From Litoribrevibacter albus (GTDB taxonomy: Bacteria; Pseudomonadota; Gammaproteobacteria; Pseudomonadales; Litoribrevibacteraceae), in NCBI RefSeq assembly GCF_030159995.1, contig NZ_BSNM01000026.1, positions 1-64,000 on the forward strand: a stretch of 64,000 nucleotides of DNA. Direction: 5' to 3'. Under the pieces are notes generated by a model. The model saw only the letters and a program-made list of their open reading frames with translations, searched no databases and was not told the DNA's origin. Position 1 is the stretch's first letter, and each line of letters opens with the position of its first letter. Made by a program: the position numbers and the translations under genes. Shown in pieces: positions 28,625-39,058 of this stretch.

Positions 28625-29814
28625 TGTCATCAAGCAATTCTGTCGTTGCACCTGGTGTTGCGCTTAAGAAGCTCGCGTTACCGTTCGACGGCGTCTTGGT
28701 TACCTGCGTTTTGATGTTGTTAACTATTGGTACGATTTGCATGACATCAGCGTCCACTGAAATTGCAGAGGGTAATTACCGGAGTGAATTCTTTCATCTC
28801 AAACGTCACCTGGTTTATCTCTTTATAGGTATGTTGGCCGCTTTGTTTACCCTATCGATTCCGACTCGGCTGTATCGCGAAATGAGTTGGTTGGCTCTGG
28901 GGATTGGTTTTGTTCTTCTGATCATGGTGTTGGTTCCTGGTATCGGAAGAGATGTAAATGGTAGTACTCGTTGGATTGGCCTGGGTGGTTTTAATATTCA
29001 GGCATCCGAGATCGCCAAACTAAGTATGGTGATATACACCGCTTCTTATCTGGTGCGTCATTTGGATGAAGTAAGGGCCAGATATTCCGGCTTTTTAAGG
29101 CCGGTGTTGGTTTTGGGCGTGTTTGTATTTCTACTCCTGCTTGAACCGGATTTTGGGGCGGCAGTGGTAATGATGAGTGCGTTTATGGCGATGATGTTTC
29201 TCGCTGGAGTAAAGGCGTCGCACTTCTTCTTTTCCATCGTTGTGTGTTTATTGGGAGGGGCTGCGATTGCTGTTTCGCAGCCATATCGTTTGGCACGATT
29301 ACAGGCGTTTTTGGATCCTTGGCAGGACCAGTTTGGCAGCGGTTATCAGTTGATTCAGGCGTTAATTGCAATTGGTCGGGGTGATTGGTTTGGTGTAGGG
29401 CTCGGCAATAGTATGCAGAAACTCTATTACTTGCCTGAAGCTCATACCGATTTTGTTTTTGCCATTTTGGCCGAGGAGCTGGGAACCATAGGGGCAATTG
29501 GTGTTCTTATACTGTTCGCAATTTTTGCCTGGCGAGCCTTAGCTATTGGGCGAAGAGCAGAACTGTGTGGTCATTTGTTCAGTGCTTACATGGCTTATGG
29601 TTTAGCCATTATTTTCTCAATGCAGGCAATTATTAATATCGGTGTGAATACAGGAACGCTTCCTACAAAAGGTCTGACCTTGCCATTTTTAAGCTATGGC
29701 GGAAGTAGTTTGGTAATCAGTTGTATGGCAGTAGCAATGCTTTTAAGAGTTGATTATGAAGCGCGAAAAGCTTCAACTTCGCCCATAAGTGAAAGAGGGC
29801 AGCAAGGTGAGTAA
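28624..29814 (+). CDS. ftsW: Septal peptidoglycan glycosyltransferase FtsW
   Basis: 396 residues, a SEDS-family polytopic membrane protein with about ten helices. Characteristic stretches are NGSTRWIGLGGFNIQASE, the LAEELG motif and the final GLTLPFLSYGGSS. It polymerises septal glycan with FtsI. ATG 28624 shares TGATG with the murD stop; GTG 28621 is equally possible. Confidence 0.96.
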   Translation: MSSSNSVVAPGVALKKLALPFDGVLVTCVLMLLTIGTICMTSASTEIAEGNYRSEFFHLKRHLVYLFIGMLAALFTLSIPTRLYREMSWLALGIGFVLLIMVLVPGIGRDVNGSTRWIGLGGFNIQASEIAKLSMVIYTASYLVRHLDEVRARYSGFLRPVLVLGVFVFLLLLEPDFGAAVVMMSAFMAMMFLAGVKASHFFFSIVVCLLGGAAIAVSQPYRLARLQAFLDPWQDQFGSGYQLIQALIAIGRGDWFGVGLGNSMQKLYYLPEAHTDFVFAILAEELGTIGAIGVLILFAIFAWRALAIGRRAELCGHLFSAYMAYGLAIIFSMQAIINIGVNTGTLPTKGLTLPFLSYGGSSLVISCMAVAMLLRVDYEARKASTSPISERGQQGE

Positions 29815-30907
29815 CTCCTCTCTCAATCGGTGGTCGGGTAAAACAATGTTAGTGATGGCTGGTGGAACTGGCGGTCACATTTATCCTGCAATGGCGTGTG
29901 CAAATGAAGTCATAAAGCAGGGTGGCCAAGTCGTTTGGCTAGGAACAAAGAAGGGGCTTGAATCCGAGATCGTACCCAAGAGCGGCATACCCATTGAGTA
30001 TATTGATATCGCTGGGCTTCGAGGTAATGGTTTGTTGGGGTGGTTGAAGGCGCCTTTCCGAATCATGAAAGCGATAGGTCAGGCATCTCAAGTGATAGCT
30101 CGTGTTAAGCCCGATGTGGTATTAGGCATGGGCGGATTTGTCACGGGGCCTGGTGGGGTTGCTGCGAAAGCAAAGGGTGTTCCTTTGGTGATTCATGAGC
30201 AGAATGCTATTCCTGGAATGACCAACAAGCTGTTGGCTCGAATTTCAGATCGGGTATTAGAGGCTTTTCCAAACACTTTTGCTCATGCGAATGATACCAC
30301 TGGCAATCCGGTACGATCTGATCTCAATGAACTGCCTGCGCCAGAACAGCGAAAGGTTGGGCAAAGAGAAGTCGTCCATGTGCTGGTGGTTGGTGGCAGT
30401 TTAGGGGCTGTGGCGATCAATAACATGGTGCCCGTTGCACTCGAACGTTTACGTAAACAGGGTGTTCAGTTCACTGTGGTTCATCAGTGTGGCAGAAAAA
30501 ATGTTGAGCAGACAGAAGCGGCCTATAAGGAAACCTCCGTTGATGTGTCTGTTCAGCCATTCATTGAGGATATGGCCAGAGCTTATCGGGATGCGGACTT
30601 GGTGATCTGTCGTTCCGGGGCGTTAACAGTATCAGAGCTCATGAATGTCGGCGTGCCATCTGTGTTAGTGCCTTTCCCGTTTGCCGTAGATGATCATCAA
30701 ACGGCGAATGCAAAGTATTTGGAAGAGGTACAGGCGGGCATTATTTGTCAGCAAGAGGAAATGGACCCGGAACAGTTGAGTCAGCTATTGGCTGATCTAA
30801 TTCAAAATAACAAATTGCCGGTAATGGCGAACAATGCATGGCAAAGCAGAAAAATAGATGCAACAGAGCGGGTGCTCAGCCATTGCCAGGAGTTAGTAAA
30901 TGTCTAG
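29807..30907 (+). CDS. murG: Lipid II synthase MurG (GlcNAc transferase)
   Basis: 366 residues, a GT-B glycosyltransferase. The Gly-rich acceptor loop [10 protein letters not shown] and the donor-binding [11 protein letters not shown]...[10 protein letters not shown] are complete. It adds GlcNAc to lipid I to form lipid II. The start is GTG 29807, with GAGGG 7 bases upstream; GTG 29789 would be a longer alternative. It overlaps ftsW by 8 bases and murC by 8. Confidence 0.95.
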   Translation: MSNSSLNRWSGKTMLVMAGGTGGHIYPAMACANEVIKQGGQVVWLGTKKGLESEIVPKSGIPIEYIDIAGLRGNGLLGWLKAPFRIMKAIGQASQVIARVKPDVVLGMGGFVTGPGGVAAKAKGVPLVIHEQNAIPGMTNKLLARISDRVLEAFPNTFAHANDTTGNPVRSDLNELPAPEQRKVGQREVVHVLVVGGSLGAVAINNMVPVALERLRKQGVQFTVVHQCGRKNVEQTEAAYKETSVDVSVQPFIEDMARAYRDADLVICRSGALTVSELMNVGVPSVLVPFPFAVDDHQTANAKYLEEVQAGIICQQEEMDPEQLSQLLADLIQNNKLPVMANNAWQSRKIDATERVLSHCQELVNV

Positions 30908-32366
30908 TGACAAACAAACGATTAGCCCTCAATCAATAAAAACGGCCAGCTGGGATGTTCCAGAGATGCGTAGAATTCGCACTATCCACTTCGTTGGTAT
31001 TGGTGGTGTGGGCATGTGCGGTATAGCGGAAGTATTGATCAATCAGGGGTATCGAATTACTGGTTCGGATCTTAAATCGTCGCCAAATACTCAGCGTCTT
31101 GAATCTCTGGGAGCGAAGATCTTCATTGGTCATGCGGCTGAGCAGGTAATAGGTAGTGATGTAGTCGTCGTATCAAGTGCGGTTGACACAACAAACCCTG
31201 AAGTGGCTGAGGCCCTGGATAAACGTATCCCTGTTGTACCTCGCGCTGAAATGTTGGCTGAACTGATGCGTTATCGACACGGTATCGCGGTAGCAGGGAC
31301 ACATGGGAAAACAACAACGACCAGTTTGGTGTCGTCTGTTCTGGCCGAAGGTGGTTTAGATCCTACCTTTGTGATTGGCGGTAAGTTGAACAGTGCTGGT
31401 ACAAACGCCAAATTGGGTGGAAGCCGCTACCTAGTGGCTGAGGCGGACGAAAGTGATGCTTCATTTCTTCATTTACAGCCGATGACTGCAATCGTAACCA
31501 ATATTGATGCGGATCATATGGACACCTATGGCGGTGATTTTTCGAAGTTGGAACAAACGTTTATCGACTTCTTACATAATTTGCCTTTCTACGGGTTAGC
31601 CGTGGTGTGTGTGGATGATCCTGTTGTTGAAAGTTTGATTCCTAGAATCAGCCGACAAACCGTGACTTATGCGATTGAGAATGAAAACGCCGATTATCGT
31701 GCGACCAATATCAGTCAAGACCAACGTACGGTGAAATTTACGGCCATTCGACCAGAAGGGCATATGCCTCTGGATATCGAATTGAATATGCCTGGTAAAC
31801 ATAATGTATTGAATGCTTTGGCAACCATTGCGGTAGCAACGGATGAAGGTATTGAAGACCAGGCGATCGTTCAAGGGTTGGCGAAGTTTAACGGGGTAGG
31901 CCGTCGCTTCCAGGTATATGGTGAATTCGATACGGGTCGTGGCGAAGTGATGTTGGTGGATGATTATGGTCATCATCCACGTGAAGTTGCAGCAACGATT
32001 GCGGCAATTCGTGATGGCTGGCCCGAGCGACGCTTGGTGACGTTATATCAGCCTCATCGATACACCAGAACGCGGGATCTTTATGAGGACTTCGTGCAGG
32101 TGTTATCCGAAACAGACGCTCTGGTGTTAATGGAAGTTTATCCTGCGGGTGAAAAACCTATTCCAGGAGCGGACGGACGTAGTTTGTGTCGAAGTATTCG
32201 TCAGCGTGGACAGGTAGAACCTGTGTTTATGGAGCGTGATGAAGATCCTTTGAAAGTGCTTTCAGGGGTGTTGGAAGATGGCGATATTTTGTTGACCCAA
32301 GGCGCGGGCGATATTGGTGCTCTGGCGTCGGGTTTAGCGGAACTGAAATTGGTATTAGTGGATTAG
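30900..32366 (+). CDS. murC: UDP-MurNAc:L-alanine ligase
   Basis: 488 residues. The N-terminal dinucleotide-like [17 protein letters not shown] binds UDP-MurNAc, and the ATP loop is AGTHGKTTT (132-140). The C-terminal domain includes [14 protein letters not shown]. It adds the first L-alanine of the stem peptide. Its ATG overlaps the end of murG. Confidence 0.96.
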   Translation: MSSDKQTISPQSIKTASWDVPEMRRIRTIHFVGIGGVGMCGIAEVLINQGYRITGSDLKSSPNTQRLESLGAKIFIGHAAEQVIGSDVVVVSSAVDTTNPEVAEALDKRIPVVPRAEMLAELMRYRHGIAVAGTHGKTTTTSLVSSVLAEGGLDPTFVIGGKLNSAGTNAKLGGSRYLVAEADESDASFLHLQPMTAIVTNIDADHMDTYGGDFSKLEQTFIDFLHNLPFYGLAVVCVDDPVVESLIPRISRQTVTYAIENENADYRATNISQDQRTVKFTAIRPEGHMPLDIELNMPGKHNVLNALATIAVATDEGIEDQAIVQGLAKFNGVGRRFQVYGEFDTGRGEVMLVDDYGHHPREVAATIAAIRDGWPERRLVTLYQPHRYTRTRDLYEDFVQVLSETDALVLMEVYPAGEKPIPGADGRSLCRSIRQRGQVEPVFMERDEDPLKVLSGVLEDGDILLTQGAGDIGALASGLAELKLVLVD

Positions 32367-32376
32367 GTATAGGTTG

Positions 32377-33303
32377 ATGAGCTCAACAACTTCTTTTGGC
32401 AAAGTGGCTGTGCTGTATGGTGGTACCTCAGCGGAGCGAGATGTTTCCATCAAAAGTGGTGGGGCTGTTTGTGAGGCACTTAAAAGTGCAGGCGTAGAGT
32501 TTGATGCGATTGACGCCGTAGATGGTTGGATGGAGCGCTTGATCCAGGGTAATTATGACCGGGTGTTCAATGCAGTACATGGTCGAGGCGGAGAAGACGG
32601 AAAGGTTCAGGGATTCCTTGAACTGTTAGGTCTGCCATATACCGGTAGTGGAGTCACGGCTTCTGCTATCGCGATGGATAAAGAACTGACCAAGCATATT
32701 TGGGTTGGAAATGGCATTTCAACGCCTGAGTATCAAGTGGTAACTGATGATGTCAGTGCGTCTCAGATTATTGAAAAGCTTGGATTGCCATTAATTGTGA
32801 AGCCTGCGCATGAAGGTTCCAGTATTGGGATGTCGAAAGCAAATTCTGAGTCGGAATTGGTTGAGGCCATTACCAAGGCTAAAGCACTGGATAGCAGTGT
32901 GCTGGTTGAGAAATGGGTGACGGGAAGTGAATTTACTATCGCTATTTTGAATGGTGAAGCGCTACCAGTTATTCGATTGGAAACCGATCATAGTTTTTAT
33001 GATTACGATGCCAAGTATTTAGCGAATGATACCCGTTACCTATTGCCGTGTGGTTTGGACTCGGCTCAGGAAAGTGCGCTTCAATCGATGGCTCTGACTG
33101 CGTTTAAAGCGGTTGGATGTGAAGGTTGGGGTAGGGTTGATGCTATGCAGGACGGTGAGACGGGTAAATTTTATTTGCTAGAGGTGAACACTGTGCCTGG
33201 TATGACTGATCATAGTTTAGTACCGATGGCGGCGAAGGCGCGAGGCATGGATTTCCCAGCGTTGGTGTTGGAGGTTCTGTCCGAGGCGTCACTAAAAGGG
33301 TAA
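32377..33303 (+). CDS. ddlB: D-alanine:D-alanine ligase
   Basis: 308 residues with the ATP-grasp fold. VAVLYGGTSAERDVSIKSG, KPAHEGSSIGMSK and LLEVNTVPGMTDHS match DdlB. It makes the dipeptide used by MurF, encoded 6 kb upstream. TTG 32374 is also in frame, but ATG 32377 is preferred. It sits between murC and ftsQ as in E. coli. Confidence 0.95.
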   Translation: MSSTTSFGKVAVLYGGTSAERDVSIKSGGAVCEALKSAGVEFDAIDAVDGWMERLIQGNYDRVFNAVHGRGGEDGKVQGFLELLGLPYTGSGVTASAIAMDKELTKHIWVGNGISTPEYQVVTDDVSASQIIEKLGLPLIVKPAHEGSSIGMSKANSESELVEAITKAKALDSSVLVEKWVTGSEFTIAILNGEALPVIRLETDHSFYDYDAKYLANDTRYLLPCGLDSAQESALQSMALTAFKAVGCEGWGRVDAMQDGETGKFYLLEVNTVPGMTDHSLVPMAAKARGMDFPALVLEVLSEASLKG

Positions 33304-33310
33304 GAAGGCT

Positions 33311-34126
33311 ATGCGGGATCATGCACAGCCGAGGACGCCCCGTCGAGGTGCCAGTCGCTTGGCAGCTGAGGACGTGGTGCCAAAGCAGAAACGAAAACCA
33401 AAGTTACTTTGGTTAAAGCATATCCCTTGGCCTTTGTTGTGTTTGGTAATGATGTTGTCCGGATTTATTTATGGTTCGGCCAGCCTTGCCAAACTATTGG
33501 TTGAATACTTGGATCAGCCAATCCAACAGGTTGTTATCTCAGGTGATAGCAGTCGTTTGGATGTGGATAAGTTGAAAAAGACCATGCTCGCATTGGGGCA
33601 GCAAGGTTTTATTTCGGCCGATATGACGGTGTTGCGTAATGCGGCAGAAGAGTTTGGCTGGGTAGATACAGTCAAAATACAGCGGTTTTGGCCTTACGGG
33701 GTTGAGTTAGTCGTCCAGGAACATGTACCTGTGGCACGTTGGGGCAATAATGCGCTCCTCAGTAGTGAGGGCGAGGTATTTGAGGTTCTGGATACAGAAC
33801 CCTTTCAGGTACTGCCCAATTTGCAGAGTGTGGAAGGGCGTGAGTTAGAGATGATGGCGACGTATCGAGATTTGAGTCGCTTATTGTCGCCCGTTGGTTT
33901 GACGATTGAGTCACTGACGCGTTCCTCCAGAGGTGCGTGGCAATTGGTGTGTCGTAACCAATTGGTACTGAATCTCGGGCGTGACCAGGTGAGTCAGAAA
34001 GTAAGTAAGTTTGTAACGGTCTACCGTTTGGCGTTGCATGACAAGATTGAAAAAATAGAACGCGTTGATCTGCGATATACCAATGGCTTGGCAGTGGCTT
34101 GGAAAGCACAAGAACAACAAATATAG
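33311..34126 (+). CDS. ftsQ: Cell division protein FtsQ
   Basis: 271 residues. A basic cytoplasmic tail (residues 1-35), one transmembrane helix (about 37-58) and a POTRA domain starting QQVVISGDSSRLD are followed by the beta domain (RFWPYGVELVVQEHVPVARW). FtsQ recruits FtsB and FtsL. AAGAAGG gives a good ribosome binding site. Confidence 0.93.
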   Translation: MRDHAQPRTPRRGASRLAAEDVVPKQKRKPKLLWLKHIPWPLLCLVMMLSGFIYGSASLAKLLVEYLDQPIQQVVISGDSSRLDVDKLKKTMLALGQQGFISADMTVLRNAAEEFGWVDTVKIQRFWPYGVELVVQEHVPVARWGNNALLSSEGEVFEVLDTEPFQVLPNLQSVEGRELEMMATYRDLSRLLSPVGLTIESLTRSSRGAWQLVCRNQLVLNLGRDQVSQKVSKFVTVYRLALHDKIEKIERVDLRYTNGLAVAWKAQEQQI

Positions 34127-34205
34127 GGTATATCGACATGACATTGGGATTTGAAATTAGGGACTGCCGACATAGTGTTCGGTGAGAAAGAGGAAATGCC
34201 TAGCT

Positions 34206-35444
34206 ATGGTTGCATCAGGAACCATGATTGTTGGATTGGATATTGGCACGTCAAAAGTAGTTGCGATTGTTGGTGCAACCACGGATGACGGCCGGATTGA
34301 AATTGTAGGGATAGGATCACATCCGTCTCGTGGAATGAAGAAAGGCGTGGTGGTGAATATTGAGTCCACGGTTCAGTCCATTCAGCGAGCCGTAGAGGAA
34401 GCTGAATTGATGGCAGGGTGTGAGATTCATTCGGTATTTGCCGGTATTGCTGGAAATCATATTAGAAGTATGAATTCCCATGGCATTGTGGCGATTAAAG
34501 ATCGTGAAGTAATGCAGGCCGATCTTGAGCGAGTAATTGAAGCGGCTAAGGCTGTAGCTATCCCGGCGGATCAGAAAATTTTGCATATCCTTCCTCAGGA
34601 ATATGTGATCGACAATCAAGAAGGTATTAAAGAACCGCTTGGTATGTCGGGAGTACGTCTGGAAGCGAAGGTGCATCTGGTGACCTGTGCAGAGAATGCT
34701 GCACAGAATATTGAGAAGTGTGTTCGAAGATGCTCTCTGGAAGTCGATGATGTGATTTTAGAGCAATTGGCTTCCAGCTATGCGGTGTTGACCGAGGATG
34801 AGAAAGAACTCGGCGTTTGTATGGTCGATATTGGTGGGGGAACCACGGATATTGCGGTGTTTACAGAAGGTGCAATTCGCCACACGGCTGTGATCCCTAT
34901 TGCGGGTGATCAGGTGACGAATGACATTGCGATGGCGTTGAGAACACCGACTCAGCATGCTGAAGAGATCAAAATGAAGTATGCCTGTGCATTAACCACA
35001 ATTGCAGGGGCGGATGAAACCATCAAGGTGCCGAGTGTTGGCGATCGTCCACCAAGAGATCTGTCCAGACAGGCGTTGGCGGAAGTGGTTGAACCTCGTT
35101 ACGAGGAATTGTTCACCTTGATTCAGGCCGAGTTGCGTCGAAGTGGTTTCGAAGATTTAGTGCCTGCCGGCATTGTATTGACCGGTGGCACGGCGAAGAT
35201 GGAAGGCGTAGTTGAGTTGGCAGAAGAGATTTTCCATATGCCGGTACGCCTAGCAGTACCTCATTCAGTGACGGGGCTAACTGATGTGGTGCGTAATCCG
35301 ATTTATTCGACGGCTGTAGGCTTGCTGCTTTATGGCCAGAAGACCCTTGAAGAGGGTCCGACAAGTTCAGCGGAAATCAATCATGTTGTCGAACAGGAAA
35401 ACGTGATGAGCAAACTGAAGAAATGGTTCCAAGGAAATTTTTAA
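34206..35444 (+). CDS. ftsA: Cell division protein FtsA
   Basis: 412 residues with the actin/Hsp70 fold. The ATP-binding segments MIVGLDIGTSKVVAIVG and VDIGGGTTDIAVF and the terminal amphipathic helix MSKLKKWFQ, which holds FtsA to the membrane, are clear. It tethers FtsZ and recruits later proteins. ATG 34206 gives the canonical short N-terminus; GTG 34182 would add eight basic residues. Confidence 0.95.
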   Translation: MVASGTMIVGLDIGTSKVVAIVGATTDDGRIEIVGIGSHPSRGMKKGVVVNIESTVQSIQRAVEEAELMAGCEIHSVFAGIAGNHIRSMNSHGIVAIKDREVMQADLERVIEAAKAVAIPADQKILHILPQEYVIDNQEGIKEPLGMSGVRLEAKVHLVTCAENAAQNIEKCVRRCSLEVDDVILEQLASSYAVLTEDEKELGVCMVDIGGGTTDIAVFTEGAIRHTAVIPIAGDQVTNDIAMALRTPTQHAEEIKMKYACALTTIAGADETIKVPSVGDRPPRDLSRQALAEVVEPRYEELFTLIQAELRRSGFEDLVPAGIVLTGGTAKMEGVVELAEEIFHMPVRLAVPHSVTGLTDVVRNPIYSTAVGLLLYGQKTLEEGPTSSAEINHVVEQENVMSKLKKWFQGNF

Positions 35445-35487
35445 GAAAAAACTATAAGAATTGCGTTCGTTAAAGGAGAAATTAGAA

Positions 35488-36669
35488 ATGTCTAATATGT
35501 TTGAGCTGGTTGATAATGTACCAAACCAGGCCACCATTAAGGTTGTAGGTGTTGGCGGCGGTGGCGGTAATGCCGTGTGCTACATGGTGGATAATCATAT
35601 TGAAGGCGTAGACTTCATTTGTGCAAACACTGATGCACAAGCGCTTAAAAAGAATGTTGCTAAGTCTATCTTGCAACTGGGTAATGAATTAACAAAAGGT
35701 CTTGGTGCGGGTGCTAACCCTGATGTTGGTCGCCAAGCTGCTATTGAAGATCGTGAGCGCATTATGGAAGTGCTGCACGGTGCGGATATGGTCTTCATTA
35801 CTGCTGGTATGGGTGGCGGTACAGGTACCGGTGCAGCTCCAATCGTGGCTGAAGTAGCCCGCGAAATGGGGATTTTGACGGTAGCGGTTGTGACTAAGCC
35901 GTTCCCGTTTGAAGGCCGCAAACGTATGAAAATTGCGGATGAAGGAATTAAAGAGCTGTCTCAGCACGTTGATTCATTGATTACGATTCCTAACGAAAAA
36001 CTCTTGTCTGTGTTGGGTAAAACAACCAGCTTGATGGATGCATTTAAAGCAGCAAATGATGTGTTGCTAGGTGCCGTACAAGGTATTGCTGACCTAATTA
36101 CTCACCCTGGCGTTATTAACGTTGACTTTGCCGACGTTAAAACGGTTATGTCTGAAATGGGCATGGCCATGATGGGAACTGGTGTTGCTACCGGTGAGGA
36201 TCGTGCAACTGAGGCGGCTGAGAAAGCGATTCGTAGCCCGTTGTTGGATGACATCGATTTAACAGGTGCTCGCGGCATTCTGGTTAACATTACTGGTGGT
36301 CCAGAGCTTGGCCTTGGTGAGTTTGCTCAAGTGGGTGAAATTGTTGAGGAAATCGCTTCTGATACGGCAACTGTGGTTGTGGGTACCTCTATTGACCCTG
36401 AAATGACCGATGAAATTAAAGTAACGGTTGTTGCTACAGGCATTGGTCGATCGTTTGAAGTTGAGAAGCCAGTTAAAGTAATTGATAACACTGCGAAGCA
36501 GGCTGATGGTCAGGTCGATTATCGCCAGCTTGATCGTCCTACGGTTATGCGTAACAAGCCAGTTGAAGATACCTCTGATGTTGCTGGTGTTGCGAAGAAG
36601 GCCGTGGGTGGTGAAGACAGCATCGAATATCTTGATATTCCTGCGTTTTTACGTCGCCAAGCAGATTAG
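35488..36669 (+). CDS. ftsZ: Cell division protein FtsZ
   Basis: 393 residues. The tubulin GTP signature GGGTGTG is at 109-115 and the N-terminal IKVVGVGGGGGNAV is complete. The C-terminal peptide YLDIPAFLRRQAD binds FtsA and ZipA. It forms the division ring. AAAGGAG at 35472-35478 fixes ATG 35488; a TTG at 35461 is in frame but rejected. Codon use looks optimised compared with its neighbours, which fits a highly expressed gene. Confidence 0.97.
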   Translation: MSNMFELVDNVPNQATIKVVGVGGGGGNAVCYMVDNHIEGVDFICANTDAQALKKNVAKSILQLGNELTKGLGAGANPDVGRQAAIEDRERIMEVLHGADMVFITAGMGGGTGTGAAPIVAEVAREMGILTVAVVTKPFPFEGRKRMKIADEGIKELSQHVDSLITIPNEKLLSVLGKTTSLMDAFKAANDVLLGAVQGIADLITHPGVINVDFADVKTVMSEMGMAMMGTGVATGEDRATEAAEKAIRSPLLDDIDLTGARGILVNITGGPELGLGEFAQVGEIVEEIASDTATVVVGTSIDPEMTDEIKVTVVATGIGRSFEVEKPVKVIDNTAKQADGQVDYRQLDRPTVMRNKPVEDTSDVAGVAKKAVGGEDSIEYLDIPAFLRRQAD

Positions 36670-36743
36670 GTTGTTGATTCTACCTAGGGTAGATACGGTG
36701 AATGAAGTAGGTTGTCTAAATAAGTTGTCTAAGGGTCAACTAG

Positions 36744-36775
36744 TAAGTGATTACTTAAACACTTTTTGGTACAAT
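36744..36775 (+). promoter_or_regulatory. lpxC promoter with extended -10
   Basis: TGG followed by TACAAT (36770-36775) forms an extended -10. A weak -35-like GTGATT (36747-36752) sits inside the inverted repeat TAAGT-GATT-ACTTA (36744-36757). Confidence 0.6.
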
Positions 36776-36818
36776 CGCGCGCCTTTGCGTAGTAACTTGC
36801 ATATAGATGGTGGTTGCC

Positions 36819-37727
36819 ATGATTAAACAACGCACCTTGAAAAACAGTATTCGTGCCACTGGTGTGGGCCTGCATTCGGGTGAAAAAGTGTATTTGTCAC
36901 TAAAGCCTGCGCCTGTGAATACCGGGATTATCTTCCGTCGTACTGACCTGGAAGGTGCCAATGAAGTAGAAGCTAACTTTGATCAGGTTGGGGACACCAC
37001 TATGTCTACCACGTTAATCAAAGGTGGTGTTCGTGTGGATACTGTAGAGCACTTGTTGTCAGCAATGGCTGGCTTAGGTATTGATAATGCCTATGTCGAG
37101 CTTTCTGCGCCGGAAGTGCCAATTATGGATGGCAGTGCCGGACCGTTTGTATTTTTGTTGCAATCAGCTGGTATCGCAGAGCAGGATGCGCCGAAAGAAT
37201 TCATTCGTATTAAAAAGCCTGTGGAAGTTCGTCAAGACGACAAATATGCCCGTTTTGAGCCGTTTGATGGTTTTAAAGTAACTTTCACAATCGACTTTAA
37301 TCACCCTGTGGTGGATGAAGGCAATCAGCAAACATCGCTTGATTTCTCGAGTACTTCTTTTGTGAAAGAAGTGAGTCGAGCTAGAACCTTTGGGTTCATG
37401 AAGGATATTGAGTTCCTTCGTTCTCAAAATCTTGCATTAGGTGGCAGCTTAAACAATGCGATTGTGGTTGATGAATTCTCTATCCTTAATGAGGATGGAC
37501 TTCGTTACGAAGATGAATTTGTAAAACATAAAGTATTGGATGCTGTGGGAGATTTATATCTTCTGCGTAAAAGCTTGATTGGTGAATACATTGGGTTTAA
37601 GTCCGGTCATGGACTGAATAACTTATTGTTACGTGAGTTGATGGCTCAAAAGGATGCCTGGGAATTGGTAACCTACGAGAGCGCTGAAACCTTACCAATT
37701 AATTATATGAAGCCTGTAACTGCTTGA
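36819..37727 (+). CDS. lpxC: UDP-3-O-acyl-N-acetylglucosamine deacetylase
   Basis: 302 residues. It catalyses the committed step of lipid A synthesis. Zinc-binding features are present: [12 protein letters not shown] (His) and the pair in [16 protein letters not shown] 36819 gives [21 protein letters not shown], the canonical start; ATG 36807 is an in-frame extension. It follows ftsZ after about 150 bases and has its own predicted promoter. Confidence 0.96.
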   Translation: MIKQRTLKNSIRATGVGLHSGEKVYLSLKPAPVNTGIIFRRTDLEGANEVEANFDQVGDTTMSTTLIKGGVRVDTVEHLLSAMAGLGIDNAYVELSAPEVPIMDGSAGPFVFLLQSAGIAEQDAPKEFIRIKKPVEVRQDDKYARFEPFDGFKVTFTIDFNHPVVDEGNQQTSLDFSSTSFVKEVSRARTFGFMKDIEFLRSQNLALGGSLNNAIVVDEFSILNEDGLRYEDEFVKHKVLDAVGDLYLLRKSLIGEYIGFKSGHGLNNLLLRELMAQKDAWELVTYESAETLPINYMKPVTA

Positions 37728-37816
37728 TTTAGAGAATGGTATTGTCAGAAAGGAAGTGTGCAAGATAACTGGTTGCGCTTTCGAAACTGCAGTGCCAAAG
37801 TAACGAACGTATATTT

Positions 37817-37843
37817 ACTGCCAGCTTTGCTGGCAGTTTTTTT
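37817..37843 (+). terminator. Terminator after lpxC
   Basis: ACTGCCAGC and GCTGGCAGT form a perfect 9-bp stem with a TTT loop, followed by T7. Confidence 0.93.
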
Positions 37844-37933
37844 ATATATCTACGTTACAATTCTGAGATAGATGGGTTATATTTTTCACTTAATATATAC
37901 TGTAACAGTCGAAGTTTTATTTGTAAGCGCCTA

Positions 37934-38860
37934 ATGAATATCGTTTTTATTAGTAAATCGCATGGTCAGTCCTCTACCTATTCAATGAACGGTAAACGTT
38001 TGTTGATGGCGCTTATTCTATTTTTGGCTTTATTGGCCGCCGTTGGGTACAGCGGTTATCAGTATGCTGTCAGTCGACAGTCTAATGTTTTGACCCCGGA
38101 AATGATTACTCGCTGGTCGGATGACCTAAGTAATCAAAAGCAGCAGGTCGAAGCTCAAAAAGAATTATCCACACGAAAAATCGATGCACTTTCCGTGAAA
38201 ATGGGTGAGTTGCAAGCACGCCTATTGCGTATTGAAGGCTTGGGTGAGCGTTTGACCCAAATGGCGGATATTGATCAGAGCGAATTCGATTTTTCTACCG
38301 GCCCTGGTATGGGCGGACCTTCTGATATGCTTGATGAAAGTTATCAAGCGCCTACTTTAAGCGATGCGCTGGATCAGTTAACCAATAGAATCGTTGATCG
38401 TCAGCAGCAGATTGAAGTATTGCACTCTTTGTTAAGTAATCGTGAATTCAAGAAAGATATTTTCTTGGCTGGCCGTCCAATTACCAAAGGCTGGATGTCA
38501 TCTCGCTATGGTAAACGTCGTGATCCTTTTCACGGGCGTATTGCTTGGCATGCCGGGGTAGATTTTGCAGGAAAAGACGGTAGCGACATTATTTCTGTGG
38601 CCGCAGGTGTTGTTACCTGGGCCGATAAGCGTTATGGCTATGGACAGTTAGTAGAAATAAATCATGGGAATGGCTATTCGACTCGTTATGCCCATTGTAA
38701 GGAAATTAAGGTGAAAGTCGGGGATGTTGTGGATAAGAACCAGGTCGTTGCCTTGATGGGCAGTACTGGCAGATCAACAGGTCCTCATGTGCACTTTGAG
38801 GTGCTTAAAAATAACCGTCAAGTGGATCCTGCTCGTTTTATCCACCGTGCAAGCCGATAG
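37934..38860 (+). CDS. M23-family (LytM-type) peptidase, membrane-anchored
   Basis: 308 residues. A short cytoplasmic start precedes one transmembrane helix (about 22-44) and a coiled coil (about 62-112). The M23 domain (about 185-300) has zinc ligands His206 and Asp210 in HAGVDFAG and His287 in HVHFE, with His285 also conserved. The active site is therefore intact, suggesting a real endopeptidase acting on peptidoglycan crosslinks rather than a degenerate EnvC-type activator. An M23 gene in this place before secA is, as I recall, also seen in Pseudomonas. Confidence 0.88.
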   Translation: MNIVFISKSHGQSSTYSMNGKRLLMALILFLALLAAVGYSGYQYAVSRQSNVLTPEMITRWSDDLSNQKQQVEAQKELSTRKIDALSVKMGELQARLLRIEGLGERLTQMADIDQSEFDFSTGPGMGGPSDMLDESYQAPTLSDALDQLTNRIVDRQQQIEVLHSLLSNREFKKDIFLAGRPITKGWMSSRYGKRRDPFHGRIAWHAGVDFAGKDGSDIISVAAGVVTWADKRYGYGQLVEINHGNGYSTRYAHCKEIKVKVGDVVDKNQVVALMGSTGRSTGPHVHFEVLKNNRQVDPARFIHRASR

Positions 38861-38994
38861 TTGATAATCAGCTATTGGTATTCTCTTTAAAATCCTTTTA
38901 TTATCTGTTCCCTATTGTAACAAGATTCACGTATAAAGCGCTTATAGTTATCGGTTTAGCTGGCCTCAGCTACGCATGAATGTTGAAACGAAAG

Positions 38995-39036
38995 CACTTG
39001 ATATAGCGATATAATAACCAAGTGTTAAGCACTTAA
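38995..39036 (+). promoter_or_regulatory. secA leader with alternative hairpin arms and a TATAAT box
   Basis: CACTTG (38995-39000) and CAAGTG (39019-39024) flank a perfect TATAAT (39010-39015). A second CACTT at 39030-39034 can also pair with the same AAGTG, so the two hairpins exclude each other. No strong -35 is seen at proper spacing. Confidence 0.4.
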
Positions 39037-39058
39037 TGGAAATACACAGAAGGCTTCT

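Noticed and set aside
38861-39058. Search for a SecM-type arrest peptide before secA
   Set aside because: Only a 12-codon frame (ATG 38977) without a ribosome binding site is present; no signal peptide or arrest motif is seen.
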